From Candidatus Babeliales bacterium (GTDB taxonomy: Bacteria; Babelota; Babeliae; Babelales; JABDEC01), in NCBI GenBank assembly GCA_031292305.1, contig JARLHJ010000047.1, positions 79,700 through 143,699 of the forward strand: a stretch of DNA of 64,000 nt, given 5' to 3'. Below the pieces are notes generated by a model. That model ran no database searches. It worked only from the letters and a program-made list of their open reading frames with translations, and was not told the origin of the DNA. How positions within the stretch are numbered: position 1 is the stretch's first letter; the number at the start of each line of letters is the position of its first letter. The position numbers and the translations under genes are program-made. This document shows, in pieces, positions 53,849 to 62,640 of this stretch.

Positions 53849-54707
53849 CACTATTTGGGTTACAAACCAATTTATCATCTACAACAACAGGGGCGTATTC
53901 AATTTTATTTGCACTATTTTTAGCATCTGGCTTAGTGCAAACGCATACATTATTATCTTTGTCATATTTTGCATCTGCAGGGCATGAATAACATTTAAGT
54001 AAATCCTTTTTAGTATCATATCCTAATACATGAGCAGTTTCATTACATTTATAAGTCCCATCTTTTCTATTGTGTTGTATTTCATTAGTTGAATATTTAT
54101 TACACTGCAAACGACCTTTAGGTGTTTCATGATCTTTACATACACACTCAGTTTTGTCTTTATTAGGTACTAAATTTGCTGGGCAGGTAACACATTGAAA
54201 ATAAGTTTTATTATCAGCCGAAGTTGTCCCGCGACCAATTATTTCATTTGGATTATTGCAAACGCATTTATTTGTGTCTTTGTTATAGTTTGAATCTGAA
54301 GGACAGTAAGCACAAATATTATTATGAGATGCCTGATTATTGTCACATTTAGGTGCTGGTACATTTTCTGGTTTAGCAGGTGCTACTGCTCCAGGTGCAA
54401 CTGGCATAGTTTTAGTTGTATTTGCAGCTTTTTCAGTTGTAATAGGTTTTGCAGGTGCCGGTACTGGTTGAACCGCTGATTTTTGAGTAGGTGCAGCACT
54501 AACTATATTTGTAGGAGCTGGCTTTGCTGTAACTGGGCTAGCTGCTGCAGGTGTATTTGCAGGGGCCTTTACGGGCTGTGCTGCAACTACCACAGGTGCT
54601 TTATCTGCCACTTTAATTTCACCATAAGCAAATGATACTATTGTTATATTTAAAAGTATAAATTTAATTATTTCATTCGTTCTTATGTTTAATATAATAA
54701 AATTCAT
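53841..54707 (-). CDS. exported protein with Ala/Pro stalk and Cys-rich EGF-like repeats
   Basis: A 288-residue exported protein with a GAGGTGA ribosome site. After the signal peptide, residues 35-118 form an Ala/Pro/Lys stalk (PAAASPVTAKPAP-like), and residues 120-285 hold about four Cys-rich units of the form C..CP....Y.KD.N.CVC, similar to the GCC2/GCC3 or EGF-like repeats of protist surface proteins. Such domains are stabilised by disulfides outside the cell. It may be an adhesin. Resembles eukaryotic surface proteins in style; no precise family claimed. Confidence 0.75.
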   Translation of the reverse strand: MNFIILNIRTNEIIKFILLNITIVSFAYGEIKVADKAPVVVAAQPVKAPANTPAAASPVTAKPAPTNIVSAAPTQKSAVQPVPAPAKPITTEKAANTTKTMPVAPGAVAPAKPENVPAPKCDNNQASHNNICAYCPSDSNYNKDTNKCVCNNPNEIIGRGTTSADNKTYFQCVTCPANLVPNKDKTECVCKDHETPKGRLQCNKYSTNEIQHNRKDGTYKCNETAHVLGYDTKKDLLKCYSCPADAKYDKDNNVCVCTKPDAKNSANKIEYAPVVVDDKLVCNPNSAK

Positions 54708-54853
54708 TTTTCACCTCAATTAAGATTTTAATATTATTAGAGTTTATAATAATAAATTAATAAAGAAGAAATCAAGAAAACTATGTATCAGAAAAAATCT
54801 ATTTTTTTTTATGATTTTTTATGTACGTTCTTTATAAAAAAGGAGAAATTTTT

Positions 54854-55135
54854 ATGCAAAAAAAGTTATTTAATAAAAGATTAGTTTTATTGCACTTAAT
54901 ATTTATTTTTAATATGGATGCCTCATATGATTTAAAATCTAAAGTTCATTCAAAAAAATCCATTGCAAAAACTTTAATTGTTAGAAGCAAAGCTGTAAAA
55001 AATAAAATGAATTTAAAAATTTTTCATCGACCAGGTATCTTTAATAGATTTAATTCAGCACTAAGTCAGGCTGCGATTCAGAGACCATCAGTATCTTTGC
55101 CTGTAGCTCGTAGACGTAGTAATAATTATTTTTAG
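54854..55135 (+). CDS. small basic exported protein
   Basis: Start ATG 54854, preceded by AAAAGGAGA, rather than the ATG at 54821; 93 residues. The N-terminus is a signal peptide with basic n-region (MQKKLFNKRLVLLHLIFIF). The mature part is strongly basic (RSKAVKNKMNLK, ARRRSNNYF). No family recognised. It lies 17 bases upstream of the large delta-60 gene on the same strand and may be co-expressed with it. Confidence 0.58.
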   Translation: MQKKLFNKRLVLLHLIFIFNMDASYDLKSKVHSKKSIAKTLIVRSKAVKNKMNLKIFHRPGIFNRFNSALSQAAIQRPSVSLPVARRRSNNYF

Positions 55136-55152
55136 AAAAAGGGAAAAAATTA

Positions 55153-58074
55153 ATGATCAAATCATACATTTTATTAAATCTGTTATTTATTAATTTATTT
55201 ATATTTGCAGAAAATACGTTAGATACAAATTTTGGTACAAAAGGTGTTGTTGTTACAGATTTCAAAACAATATCTAATAAATTAGCGCCCTTTCATAGTC
55301 ATGAGATAATTACTGCAATTTCAATCCAACAGGCCGATGGTAAAATCATAGCAGGTGGATTTTCAGATGCTAATAATCCAACTTTTGATTTTGCATTAGC
55401 AAGATATACTAAAGATGGAATCTTAGATAAATCTTTCGGTACAAAAGGCTTAGTTTTAACAAATGTGGCCAAAACTCTTGGTTTAAAAACAGAAAGTCAA
55501 AATTTTATAAATAGCATAGCATTGCAACGGGATGGTAAAATTGTAGTTGCCGGTTATTCAACGGCTACTGGTATTTCTTTATTCACATTAGCAAGATATG
55601 AAACAACAGGTAAATTAGACACAACATTTGGTAAAAATGGAATAGTAAGTACGGATGTTGGTAAAATTGCAGGTTTCGCGGCGGGTGGCATAAGTACTAT
55701 ACAAGCTATTCAATTACAACCGGATGGCAAAATTGTAGCCGGGGGCATATCAACTTCTATTGATCCAAATGGTACATTTGCTCTGGCAAGATATGAATCT
55801 AATGGAACCTTAGATATAAACTTTGGTACAAATGGTGCTTTAATTTTTGATATTGCAGAAGAATTAGGATCTAGTTCAAAAAGTATCGATTTTTTAAATA
55901 GTGTTGCATTACAAGACGATGGTAAAATTATTGCTTGTGGACTTTCAACTGCGGCTGATCCAAATGGTTCTTTTGCAGTAATAAGATTGAATCCAAATGG
56001 TTCTTTTGATAATTCTTTTGGGTTATCAGGCATAGTTCTTACAACTTTTGGATCACCTAGCAATGCTAGTGCTGTCGCTATTCAAAAAGTTAACCGTGAA
56101 AACAAAATTCTTGTTGGTGGAGTTCTACTTACATCAACCGGCTCCACACCAAGTAGTGCAATTGTATTAGCAAGATATGATATTACTGATGGATCGCTTG
56201 ATACCTCTTTTGGGATAGGTGGGACCGTTGAAACTAAATTTAGTCCTACTAGTACTGATGTTTTAACAAGCTTAATAATTCAACCAGATAATAAGATTGT
56301 TGCCGGTGGTTATACAAATGTTATTAACCCACATTTTGATTTTTCTGTATTAAGATATGACATAAATGGTAATCTTGATCCACTTTTTGGATCGAGGGGT
56401 ATTTTTATACCCCAATTTACCACAACATATGGCTCGCCTTTGGCAGAAGAAGTAATGTTTTATAATAATTTATCATTACAAACAAATGGTCAAATTATTG
56501 TTTCAGGAATGTCTAGTGCTAATGATCTTAATTTTGATTTTGCATTAATTAGAGTTAATTCTGATGGAAAATTAGATGAATCATTTGGAAAAATAAATAA
56601 TATAAATAAAGGTCTTGTTCTTACTGATTTTCAAATTACTTTAAATATACCTTTAAAATGTATAAATAATATAAATAGTGTATTACTGCAACCAAATGGT
56701 AAAATTGTTACAGGTGGATTTAATAATCTTACTAACCCAAATTATAATTTTGGTGTAGCACGGTATAATACAAATGGCTCACTTGATAAAACTGCAAATA
56801 CTTTAGGTATAAATTTTACGCAAAGTTTTAATAATCTTTTAGGTGTTTTTGTAAGTACTACCCCTTTTTTAGGCAGTAAAGACGTTATAAATAGTATTGC
56901 TTTAAATAAAAATGGTAATGTTGTTGCAGGTGGATTTTCTAACGTACTTTCTGATAAAATAATTTTTACAAATTCTTTTGCATTAATGCAATTTACTAAG
57001 GATTTAATAATTGATGGTTCTTATGGAACAAATGGTGCAGTTGTTACAAATTTTGGACAAACTTTAGGAAAGTCTAATTTAAGCTCTGATGTAATAAATA
57101 GTATTGTTATTCAAAAAGATCAAAAAATTGTAGCAGCAGGTAGTACAACGGTAGAAAATCTTAATGGTACCAATTTTGCGTTAGCAAGATATATGCCTAA
57201 TGGTTCTTTAGATAGTTCTTTTGGAAACAATGGTTTAAAAGTAGTTGCGATTTCCAAAGTTTTTGGGATACCTATTTTGAGTACAGATTCAATAAGAAAT
57301 ATAGTTTTACAACCTGATGGTAAAATTATAGCAGCCGGTTTTTCTTCAGCTAAAAATCCATTTGGTGATTTTGCAATATCAAGATTTAAGACCAATGGGG
57401 ATTTAGATGAAACTTTTGGCACTAAGGGAATAGTGCTTACAAATTTTTCATCAATTTTATCAGCAAATCCTGTAAGTCAAAATATGGGACAAAGTGTTTT
57501 ATTGCTTCAAGATGGCAGTATATTAGTTGGTGGTCTTTCAACTGCATTGACAACTATTGCAGCTGATCCTGATAATCAAACATTTAATTTTGCTTTAGCC
57601 AAATATACAAAAGACGGAAAATTGGATACAACCTTTGGAACTAAAGGTGTTGTGATTACAGCGTTTTCAACTGTTCTTGGTAAATCTAAATTGAGTAATG
57701 ATAAATTAGGTAGTATAGGGATCACAAAAGGTAATATTATAATAGCAGGTGGTACCTCTAATGTTAATGACCCGAAATTAGATTTTGCATTAGCTGCATA
57801 TAGTGAGAATGGGGCACTTATAACTAGCTTTGGAATTAATGGCGTAACATTGACTGATTTCAAGACAGCTTTAGGTATTGGTGCAGATAGTGTAGATGTA
57901 ATAACACCTGGTAGTAAAACTATTGCTGTACAAAAAAATGGTGAAATTTTAGCAGTTGGAAATTCTAATGCTACAAATCGATTATATGATTTTGCATTGG
58001 CAAAATATAAAGCAATTCCACCTTGTGTACCAGGTGACACATTTATTCAAACAATAAGAAATAAGTATAACTAA
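55153..58074 (+). CDS. large exported delta-60 repeat protein
   Basis: A 973-residue exported protein built of about 14 delta-60 repeat units (TIGR02608 type), each containing LQ.DGKI.AGG, F.LARY...G.LD.SFG..G.V.T. One unit near residue 540 is degenerate (LDKTANTLG) and one has an insertion (GKINNINKG). Delta-60 repeats form beta-propeller-like surface proteins in bacteria of many phyla. The N-terminus is a signal peptide (YILLNLLFINLFIF) and the C-terminus ends in a short Cys-containing tail. Convergent with a smaller delta-60 gene at 58162 across a shared terminator. Confidence 0.9.
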   Translation: MIKSYILLNLLFINLFIFAENTLDTNFGTKGVVVTDFKTISNKLAPFHSHEIITAISIQQADGKIIAGGFSDANNPTFDFALARYTKDGILDKSFGTKGLVLTNVAKTLGLKTESQNFINSIALQRDGKIVVAGYSTATGISLFTLARYETTGKLDTTFGKNGIVSTDVGKIAGFAAGGISTIQAIQLQPDGKIVAGGISTSIDPNGTFALARYESNGTLDINFGTNGALIFDIAEELGSSSKSIDFLNSVALQDDGKIIACGLSTAADPNGSFAVIRLNPNGSFDNSFGLSGIVLTTFGSPSNASAVAIQKVNRENKILVGGVLLTSTGSTPSSAIVLARYDITDGSLDTSFGIGGTVETKFSPTSTDVLTSLIIQPDNKIVAGGYTNVINPHFDFSVLRYDINGNLDPLFGSRGIFIPQFTTTYGSPLAEEVMFYNNLSLQTNGQIIVSGMSSANDLNFDFALIRVNSDGKLDESFGKINNINKGLVLTDFQITLNIPLKCINNINSVLLQPNGKIVTGGFNNLTNPNYNFGVARYNTNGSLDKTANTLGINFTQSFNNLLGVFVSTTPFLGSKDVINSIALNKNGNVVAGGFSNVLSDKIIFTNSFALMQFTKDLIIDGSYGTNGAVVTNFGQTLGKSNLSSDVINSIVIQKDQKIVAAGSTTVENLNGTNFALARYMPNGSLDSSFGNNGLKVVAISKVFGIPILSTDSIRNIVLQPDGKIIAAGFSSAKNPFGDFAISRFKTNGDLDETFGTKGIVLTNFSSILSANPVSQNMGQSVLLLQDGSILVGGLSTALTTIAADPDNQTFNFALAKYTKDGKLDTTFGTKGVVITAFSTVLGKSKLSNDKLGSIGITKGNIIIAGGTSNVNDPKLDFALAAYSENGALITSFGINGVTLTDFKTALGIGADSVDVITPGSKTIAVQKNGEILAVGNSNATNRLYDFALAKYKAIPPCVPGDTFIQTIRNKYN

Positions 58075-58084
58075 ATAATTTTTT

Positions 58085-58136
58085 TAACATTGTCACGATT
58101 TTATTTTTTGTTAAAATCGTGACAATGTTTTTTTGT
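58085..58136. terminator. bidirectional rho-independent terminator
   Basis: An 18-base perfect stem (AACATTGTCACGATTTTA and its complement) with a short AT-rich loop is followed by TTTTTT. It separates the two convergent delta-60 genes. Confidence 0.88.
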
Positions 58137-58161
58137 TCTAAAAAGTTGTTAATAATTAAGT

Positions 58162-59280
58162 TTATGAGCCTATCACTGTAGATATATTGGTCAAAACTAT
58201 CCCGGTTTTATTAAAAGAAGTGTCTAATTGCCCGTTGGGCATTAATCTTGCAACGGCAAAGTCAAAATTAGGGTCTTGTGCGTTAGAATATCCATAAAGC
58301 AAAATTTTATTATTCGATAAAACCGTCATGCCAGTTAATATATCAACACTAGAAAATAGTGAGGTTGGATTTAATGTTAAAGCAAAATTTATTCTGGTTG
58401 CTCCGTTTTTGCCAAATGATCTATTTAATCTGCCGGAAGAATTATAGCTGGCTATAGCAAAGGCACTATTTATTCCATTTGGGGTAAGATTGGTATTGCC
58501 TGCAAGAAGAATCAGATTGCCATTTTGAAGAACTGACATTGCCACTACAGTATCGGTGCTTCCAGGAAACTCATCTATAGTTTCACCGAAATCAGTTATG
58601 GTTATTCCTCCTGTGCCAAAACTGGTATTAAGTTGACCATTTGATTTATAGCTCGCCAAAGCAAAATTGTTTTGAGTAAATACACCTGTATTGAATATAT
58701 TCGCATTAGTATTTCCAGCGACAATAATATTTCCATTAGATAATACTGACATTGCAGTTGGTATATCAATACTTCCTGTTTGTTGGCCATTGGAAGTAAC
58801 TGATAAAAAGTCAGTTGTTGTTGCTCCTTTTGTGCCAAATGAAGTATTAGGTTGGCCACTAATATTATAGCTCGCTAAACAAAAGTTTTGAGCAGTTCCG
58901 GTAGGTTTAGATCCGGTAGCATTTGCATTCGAGCTACCAATAACAATGGTATTGCCATTTGTTAAAGTTGTTGACATGAGGCCTTTATCAGTGCTGCCGT
59001 ATGCAACACTTAATGTAGTAGCATTAAAAATTTCTTTTCCAGTATTTTTAGGCTTGTTTTTAGGTTTAATTTTCCCGTGTCCGATATTACCCGATCCTAC
59101 AACTGGATTATTAATATTAGGCCTAGGTTCGGTGTTAGTATTTATATTGGGTTTAGATATTGGCTTTGCAAAGCCAACCATACTTTGTACGACATGTGTG
59201 GTATTATTGCAATTTTTGCATTCAGCAAAGGATTGTGCAAATGGCGTTGTTATAAAAAAAATAAATATTATTTTTTTCAT
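58162..59280 (-). CDS. small exported delta-60 repeat protein
   Basis: A 372-residue exported protein. After the signal peptide comes a CKNCNN motif and a Pro/Asn/Lys linker (PKNKPKNTG). Four delta-60 units follow: NTSFGTKGATTTD, NTSFGTGGITITD, NRSFGKNGATRIN and DTSFNKTGIVLTN, each after VLSNG.I..AGN or similar. It is a second, shorter member of the surface family encoded at 55153. A palindromic repeat lies in the upstream region (59297-59344). Confidence 0.88.
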   Translation of the reverse strand: MKKIIFIFFITTPFAQSFAECKNCNNTTHVVQSMVGFAKPISKPNINTNTEPRPNINNPVVGSGNIGHGKIKPKNKPKNTGKEIFNATTLSVAYGSTDKGLMSTTLTNGNTIVIGSSNANATGSKPTGTAQNFCLASYNISGQPNTSFGTKGATTTDFLSVTSNGQQTGSIDIPTAMSVLSNGNIIVAGNTNANIFNTGVFTQNNFALASYKSNGQLNTSFGTGGITITDFGETIDEFPGSTDTVVAMSVLQNGNLILLAGNTNLTPNGINSAFAIASYNSSGRLNRSFGKNGATRINFALTLNPTSLFSSVDILTGMTVLSNNKILLYGYSNAQDPNFDFAVARLMPNGQLDTSFNKTGIVLTNISTVIGS

Positions 59281-59296
59281 TTTCCCCTTTGTATGT

Positions 59297-59344
59297 GTTC
59301 ATGGATTCGATACATTTTGCTTGCGCAAAATATTCGCCACGAAC
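59297..59344. repeat. palindromic extragenic element upstream of the delta-60 gene
   Basis: GTTCATGGATTCGATACATT and the inverse CGCCACGAAC arm surround an AAAATATTCG/TTTTGC core, so the two halves pair imperfectly. It has the composition of repetitive extragenic palindromes (GTTC...GAAC ends) and lies between the delta-60 gene start and the barrel gene. Related in style to the elements at 30428, 50038 and 61326. Confidence 0.55.
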
Positions 59345-59435
59345 GGGATTTAATTAATTTTTTTGTGTTCTAAAGTTGTATAATAATATTATTTAATAAC
59401 TTAGCTTTTTTATATTATTAAAATCAATAAAAAAA

Positions 59436-60701
59436 TTACCAGCAATAATCTATATTAAATCCAAGCCCAAATATATCTGTTCTAAAAATGCGTTTGCCGT
59501 TTAAAGCAAAATCACAAAAAACTTCTAATCGAGGTCTGTTCGGGTTTTCATAGGTTGCAAAATCATATTCACCAATAACATTAAGTGTATTCATAAACCA
59601 ACCTTGCAACAGCTCATCACTGTTGGCAATTTTAGTATTAAAGTTGCTGCAATTATTAAGCCTTAGTTTAGTTTTAAATTCTTTATCAAATCTATAAGCT
59701 AATAAAACTGAAAAGCCATTTAACATATGATCAAATTTAATATATGAACCAATGCTAAAAATGGTTCCTTTATGAACATTTGCACGTTGTTTTGCTAGCT
59801 TTATAAATCCATTTTGTTCATAAGCAGTTTTAATTCTCATTTCTTTTGTTTTCTTAGCAAAGGCAATAAAGCTAGAAAAAATATCTAAGGTTAGCCATTC
59901 ATATAATCCTACTGAAATATTTAAATAACCATTAAAACCTAAATGGCCATTATAACCTAGAGGCAATGCAAATGGGTTTGATAAGTTTTGTGTTTTGCCA
60001 GTTGGTAAAACTAAACCAGCTTTGATTGTAAAATCTATAAAATCTATATATTCAGTATCTTCATAATTTTTTGTAAAACCAATTAATAAAGAAGTATCGC
60101 CTATTCCTGCAACACTAGATCTATTTATATTAATTCCGTATTTTTGCATGTTTTGTTTAAAATTAGCCATAAAGGTAAGCCATTGCATATAATTTATATC
60201 GGGTCCCAAATCACATGAATTAGTTAGGTTGTAATAACTTATATCTGTTATTTCTAATTTTCTGAATGGCATATGTATTTCACCAAATAGGCCATAAGAA
60301 AAATTTTTTTTGAAATCTAAGTCCAATTCTAGCATTCTAAATAAGCCATCAAATTTTATTTTACCAAAATCACAATTTTTAGGCTCTTTTTGCCATATTG
60401 TATTTAAAAGAGTTTTAGGAAATTTGTTTAAAATTTCTTCGGGTATACCATGTGCTAATTGTGCAATATTTTCAGGACCGTATATTTGCAGAACATTTAC
60501 TTTTTGTTTACATCCATTATATCCGGTAGCAGTTTTTCCACCCCCAAACCAGAATTGAAATGAATTTAGATCATCTTTTTCAAATCTTGGTTCTTCCCAA
60601 AAATGAGTTGCTTTGTAAAAATGGGGGTTGTCTATAGAATTAATCGTAAAATTTACTAATACTAAGCATGTAATTATGATTTTTGAATATTGGATTTTCA
60701 A
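59436..60701 (-). CDS. probable outer-membrane beta-barrel protein
   Basis: A 421-residue exported protein with a signal peptide (IIITCLVLVNFTI). No hydrophobic helix is present in the mature part, which alternates polar and aromatic residues (FDGLFRMLELDLDF, GFLKLEITDISYY-like strands) and ends in FGLGFNIDYCW, a terminal aromatic consistent with a barrel. It is a different sequence from the barrel at 50091. Possibly an outer-membrane transporter or porin. Confidence 0.68.
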   Translation of the reverse strand: MKIQYSKIIITCLVLVNFTINSIDNPHFYKATHFWEEPRFEKDDLNSFQFWFGGGKTATGYNGCKQKVNVLQIYGPENIAQLAHGIPEEILNKFPKTLLNTIWQKEPKNCDFGKIKFDGLFRMLELDLDFKKNFSYGLFGEIHMPFRKLEITDISYYNLTNSCDLGPDINYMQWLTFMANFKQNMQKYGININRSSVAGIGDTSLLIGFTKNYEDTEYIDFIDFTIKAGLVLPTGKTQNLSNPFALPLGYNGHLGFNGYLNISVGLYEWLTLDIFSSFIAFAKKTKEMRIKTAYEQNGFIKLAKQRANVHKGTIFSIGSYIKFDHMLNGFSVLLAYRFDKEFKTKLRLNNCSNFNTKIANSDELLQGWFMNTLNVIGEYDFATYENPNRPRLEVFCDFALNGKRIFRTDIFGLGFNIDYCW

Positions 60702-60791
60702 CTTATTCCTTTTTTTGATAAACTAATATTTGAAAAGTTTATCTAATAATATAGTTAAGTTAATTTTTATAACAAATTTTAGGGTTAAAAA

Positions 60792-61304
60792 ATGGAAACA
60801 TCACAAAATAATCATCCAGATTTAGAAAATGATCAAATTAAAGATAATCCGGAAAAACAGGCAGCAGACCTTTGTCAAATAGAATTAAGGCAAGTAAAAG
60901 ATACACTTTTGCGTTTAAATGCTGATTTTGATAATTATAAAAAACGTGTTGTTAAAGAAAAAGCAAATTGGCTATTAGATGCACAAGGCGAAGTAATTGT
61001 TTCTTTATTGCCAATCATAGATGATTTTGACCGTGCAATGGTTGAGTCAAAGAAACAAGAAGGCAAAGATTTAGCTACTTGGATATCTGGCTTTGAATTA
61101 ATTCACAAAGCTTTTCATAAATTTCTTGATAAATATAACATCAAAGAAATTAATGGATTCATTCATTTTGACCCTGAATTTCATGAAGCTATAGCTCAAA
61201 TTGATTCTGAACAAGAATCTGGAACAATAATTGAAATAGTTCAACGTGGTTATACTTTTAATGATAAGGTTTTAAGACCTGCAAAAGTTATTGTCGCTAA
61301 ATAA
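60792..61304 (+). CDS. grpE: nucleotide exchange factor GrpE
   Basis: A 170-residue GrpE, which releases ADP from DnaK. An acidic N-terminus is followed by a helical segment (LRLNADFDNYKKRVVKEKA), the hinge IIDDFDRAM, and the beta domain with GFIHFDPEFHEAI and IVQRGYTFNDKVLRPAKVIVAK. dnaJ is at 17704; dnaK is not in the window. It is monocistronic, with a palindromic repeat downstream. Confidence 0.95.
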   Translation: METSQNNHPDLENDQIKDNPEKQAADLCQIELRQVKDTLLRLNADFDNYKKRVVKEKANWLLDAQGEVIVSLLPIIDDFDRAMVESKKQEGKDLATWISGFELIHKAFHKFLDKYNIKEINGFIHFDPEFHEAIAQIDSEQESGTIIEIVQRGYTFNDKVLRPAKVIVAK

Positions 61305-61325
61305 TTTTTTTTACTTATATACCTA

Positions 61326-61376
61326 ATCCGTTCGCCCTGAAGGTAGCGAGTTAAACGAGCGAACTTGAAGGGTAGG
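61326..61376. repeat. palindromic intergenic repeat, copy 2
   Basis: A 51-base element closely similar to 50038-50085: GTTCGC ... GGTAGCGAGTTAAACGAGCG ... CTTGAAGGGTA. The GTTCGC/GCGAAC arms are kept; the middle differs by a few bases and a one-base insertion. It sits between grpE and a small membrane protein gene. Confidence 0.75.
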
Positions 61377-61392
61377 ATTAAATGAGTTTATT

Positions 61393-61614
61393 ATGAAATT
61401 GCGTAATTTATTTTTACTTATACTTTTTGCATGTGCGATTAATAATATTTCATGGGCAATAACTATATTAAAATATTTGCTTGGTTTTTTTCTGGTAGTT
61501 ATTTGTGCAGTAATTATATTAGCATTTTTATTTTTTAAGTTTGTAGTCAGATCCTTAAAGGTACGTGGTATGAGAAGTAAGTCTTATACTATTCCAGAAG
61601 AAGACATTTCTTAA
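61393..61614 (+). CDS. small two-helix membrane protein
   Basis: A 73-residue protein: a signal-like first helix (LRNLFLLILFACAI), a second strongly hydrophobic helix (LLGFFLVVICAVIILAFLFF) and a short basic cytoplasmic tail (VRSLKVRGMRSKSY). No family recognised. A weak ribosome site (AGGATT) precedes ATG 61393. A GC-rich region follows. Confidence 0.5.
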   Translation: MKLRNLFLLILFACAINNISWAITILKYLLGFFLVVICAVIILAFLFFKFVVRSLKVRGMRSKSYTIPEEDIS

Positions 61615-61937
61615 TATATCAATCGACCTTGGGTCGTTCAGAACTAAAATTAAAATCTATCAAATAATAGTTTTTTTATATTTTTTGTCCCAAGCGCCTT
61701 CAAGGCGAAGGGCAAGGCGGGCCAACTTTTTGGCCCCCTTGCAACCCCTGAACCAAGGAGCTCCTCCCTTGAATCCCTAACTTTGCCCAATGTAGCTTCA
61801 TGCAGAGCCTTAGGCGAAGGTTGCAAGTAATGGCTAAATTTATTATTAAAATCAATTCGATTTGTTTGTATTGCAATTTACATGTCACTTTATTTAAAAT
61901 TTATAAAAGTTTTCAAAATCCAAAAAAAGGAGCGCGA
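61615..61937. other. non-coding gap containing a GC-rich palindromic island
   Basis: The stretch between two genes has no convincing coding sequence. Positions 61686-61830 are much richer in G and C than the surrounding DNA and full of inverted repeats: CGCCTT-C-AAGGCG (61695-61707), GGGCCAA with TTGGCCC (61719-61736), GGAGCTCC near 61757, GCCTTAGGC near 61808. The C/T-rich CCCTTGAATCCCTAA and GCAACCCCTG segments look like a dispersed palindromic repeat seen in other host-associated genomes. A small ORF on the minus strand here has no plausible product. Confidence 0.55.
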
Positions 61938-62606
61938 ATGCAACATAAATTTTTTAAAGTTATGTTACTGCTGATGGTGAGTAATTATACAAATATGAAT
62001 GCCTCATCTGCATTAACAATTAATTTTCCAAAAAATGGTTCTATAATACCTGATAATAAACCTAAAATTACAGGAACAGCTATAGCAGTAAATGGTGGAG
62101 GATCAATTAGTGTATCACTAGATGGTAAATTCCTTGGATTTGCAACAGAAATTTTTTGTCCACCACCTCAACCTTGTATAAACTGGAATATTACTCCAAA
62201 TAAACCATTAAAAGAAGGTGTACATACTGTAGTGGCCACTGCGCAGTTAGATGGAAATTTTCTTACTGCTAAATCTACATTTACTATAAAAAAATTTAAA
62301 TTAGCAATTCTTTCACCAGCAAATGATTCCACAATAGCTGGATCAGTTGTTGTAAGAGGTACTGCACAACCAGGAAGTGCACTAGCAATACAAATAATAA
62401 ATGTTCAAACAGGTAAATCGACTTTGGGTAAATTAAAAGTTGATGACACAGGTATTTGGTCATTTAGGCCAGCACGGGTAATATTAGGCAGAAATGTTAT
62501 ACGTGTAACTGCAACTTCGGCGACAGGTGCTATTACAACTGTAAGTTCAAGTTTTATATTAGTTGCACCAGCTGGACCAAGTTCGAATTCGTCATGCTGT
62601 AGATAA
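61938..62606 (+). CDS. exported Ig-like domain protein
   Basis: Start ATG 61938, behind AAAAAAAGGAG, gives 222 residues and a signal peptide (MQHKFFKVMLLLMVS); upstream in-frame codons are not signal-like. Two Ig-like segments of the Big-3/Y_Y_Y type are visible, each starting with a I.FP.NGS or I.SPANDS strand and G.A.PGS. A pair of Cys lies in the first. The end SNSSCCR resembles the end of the next gene (SNTCNPGCR). Such domains bind surfaces or other proteins. Tandem paralog of the next gene, probably from one duplication. Confidence 0.75.
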   Translation: MQHKFFKVMLLLMVSNYTNMNASSALTINFPKNGSIIPDNKPKITGTAIAVNGGGSISVSLDGKFLGFATEIFCPPPQPCINWNITPNKPLKEGVHTVVATAQLDGNFLTAKSTFTIKKFKLAILSPANDSTIAGSVVVRGTAQPGSALAIQIINVQTGKSTLGKLKVDDTGIWSFRPARVILGRNVIRVTATSATGAITTVSSSFILVAPAGPSSNSSCCR

Positions 62607-62640
62607 ATGAAATTTTTTATAATCCAAAAAAGGAGCCTAA

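Noticed and set aside
55050-55265. Minus-strand ORF at the start of the delta-60 gene
   Set aside because: Antisense to a real signal peptide and the first repeat; no supporting signals.
57576-58040. Long antisense ORFs inside the delta-60 gene
   Set aside because: They mirror the repeat units and recur at the same phase in each unit; there is no ribosome site, and the sense frame is clearly a family protein.
61700-61888. 62-residue minus-strand ORF crossing the GC-rich island
   Set aside because: The product is low-information and its second half is translated palindromic repeat; no ribosome site.
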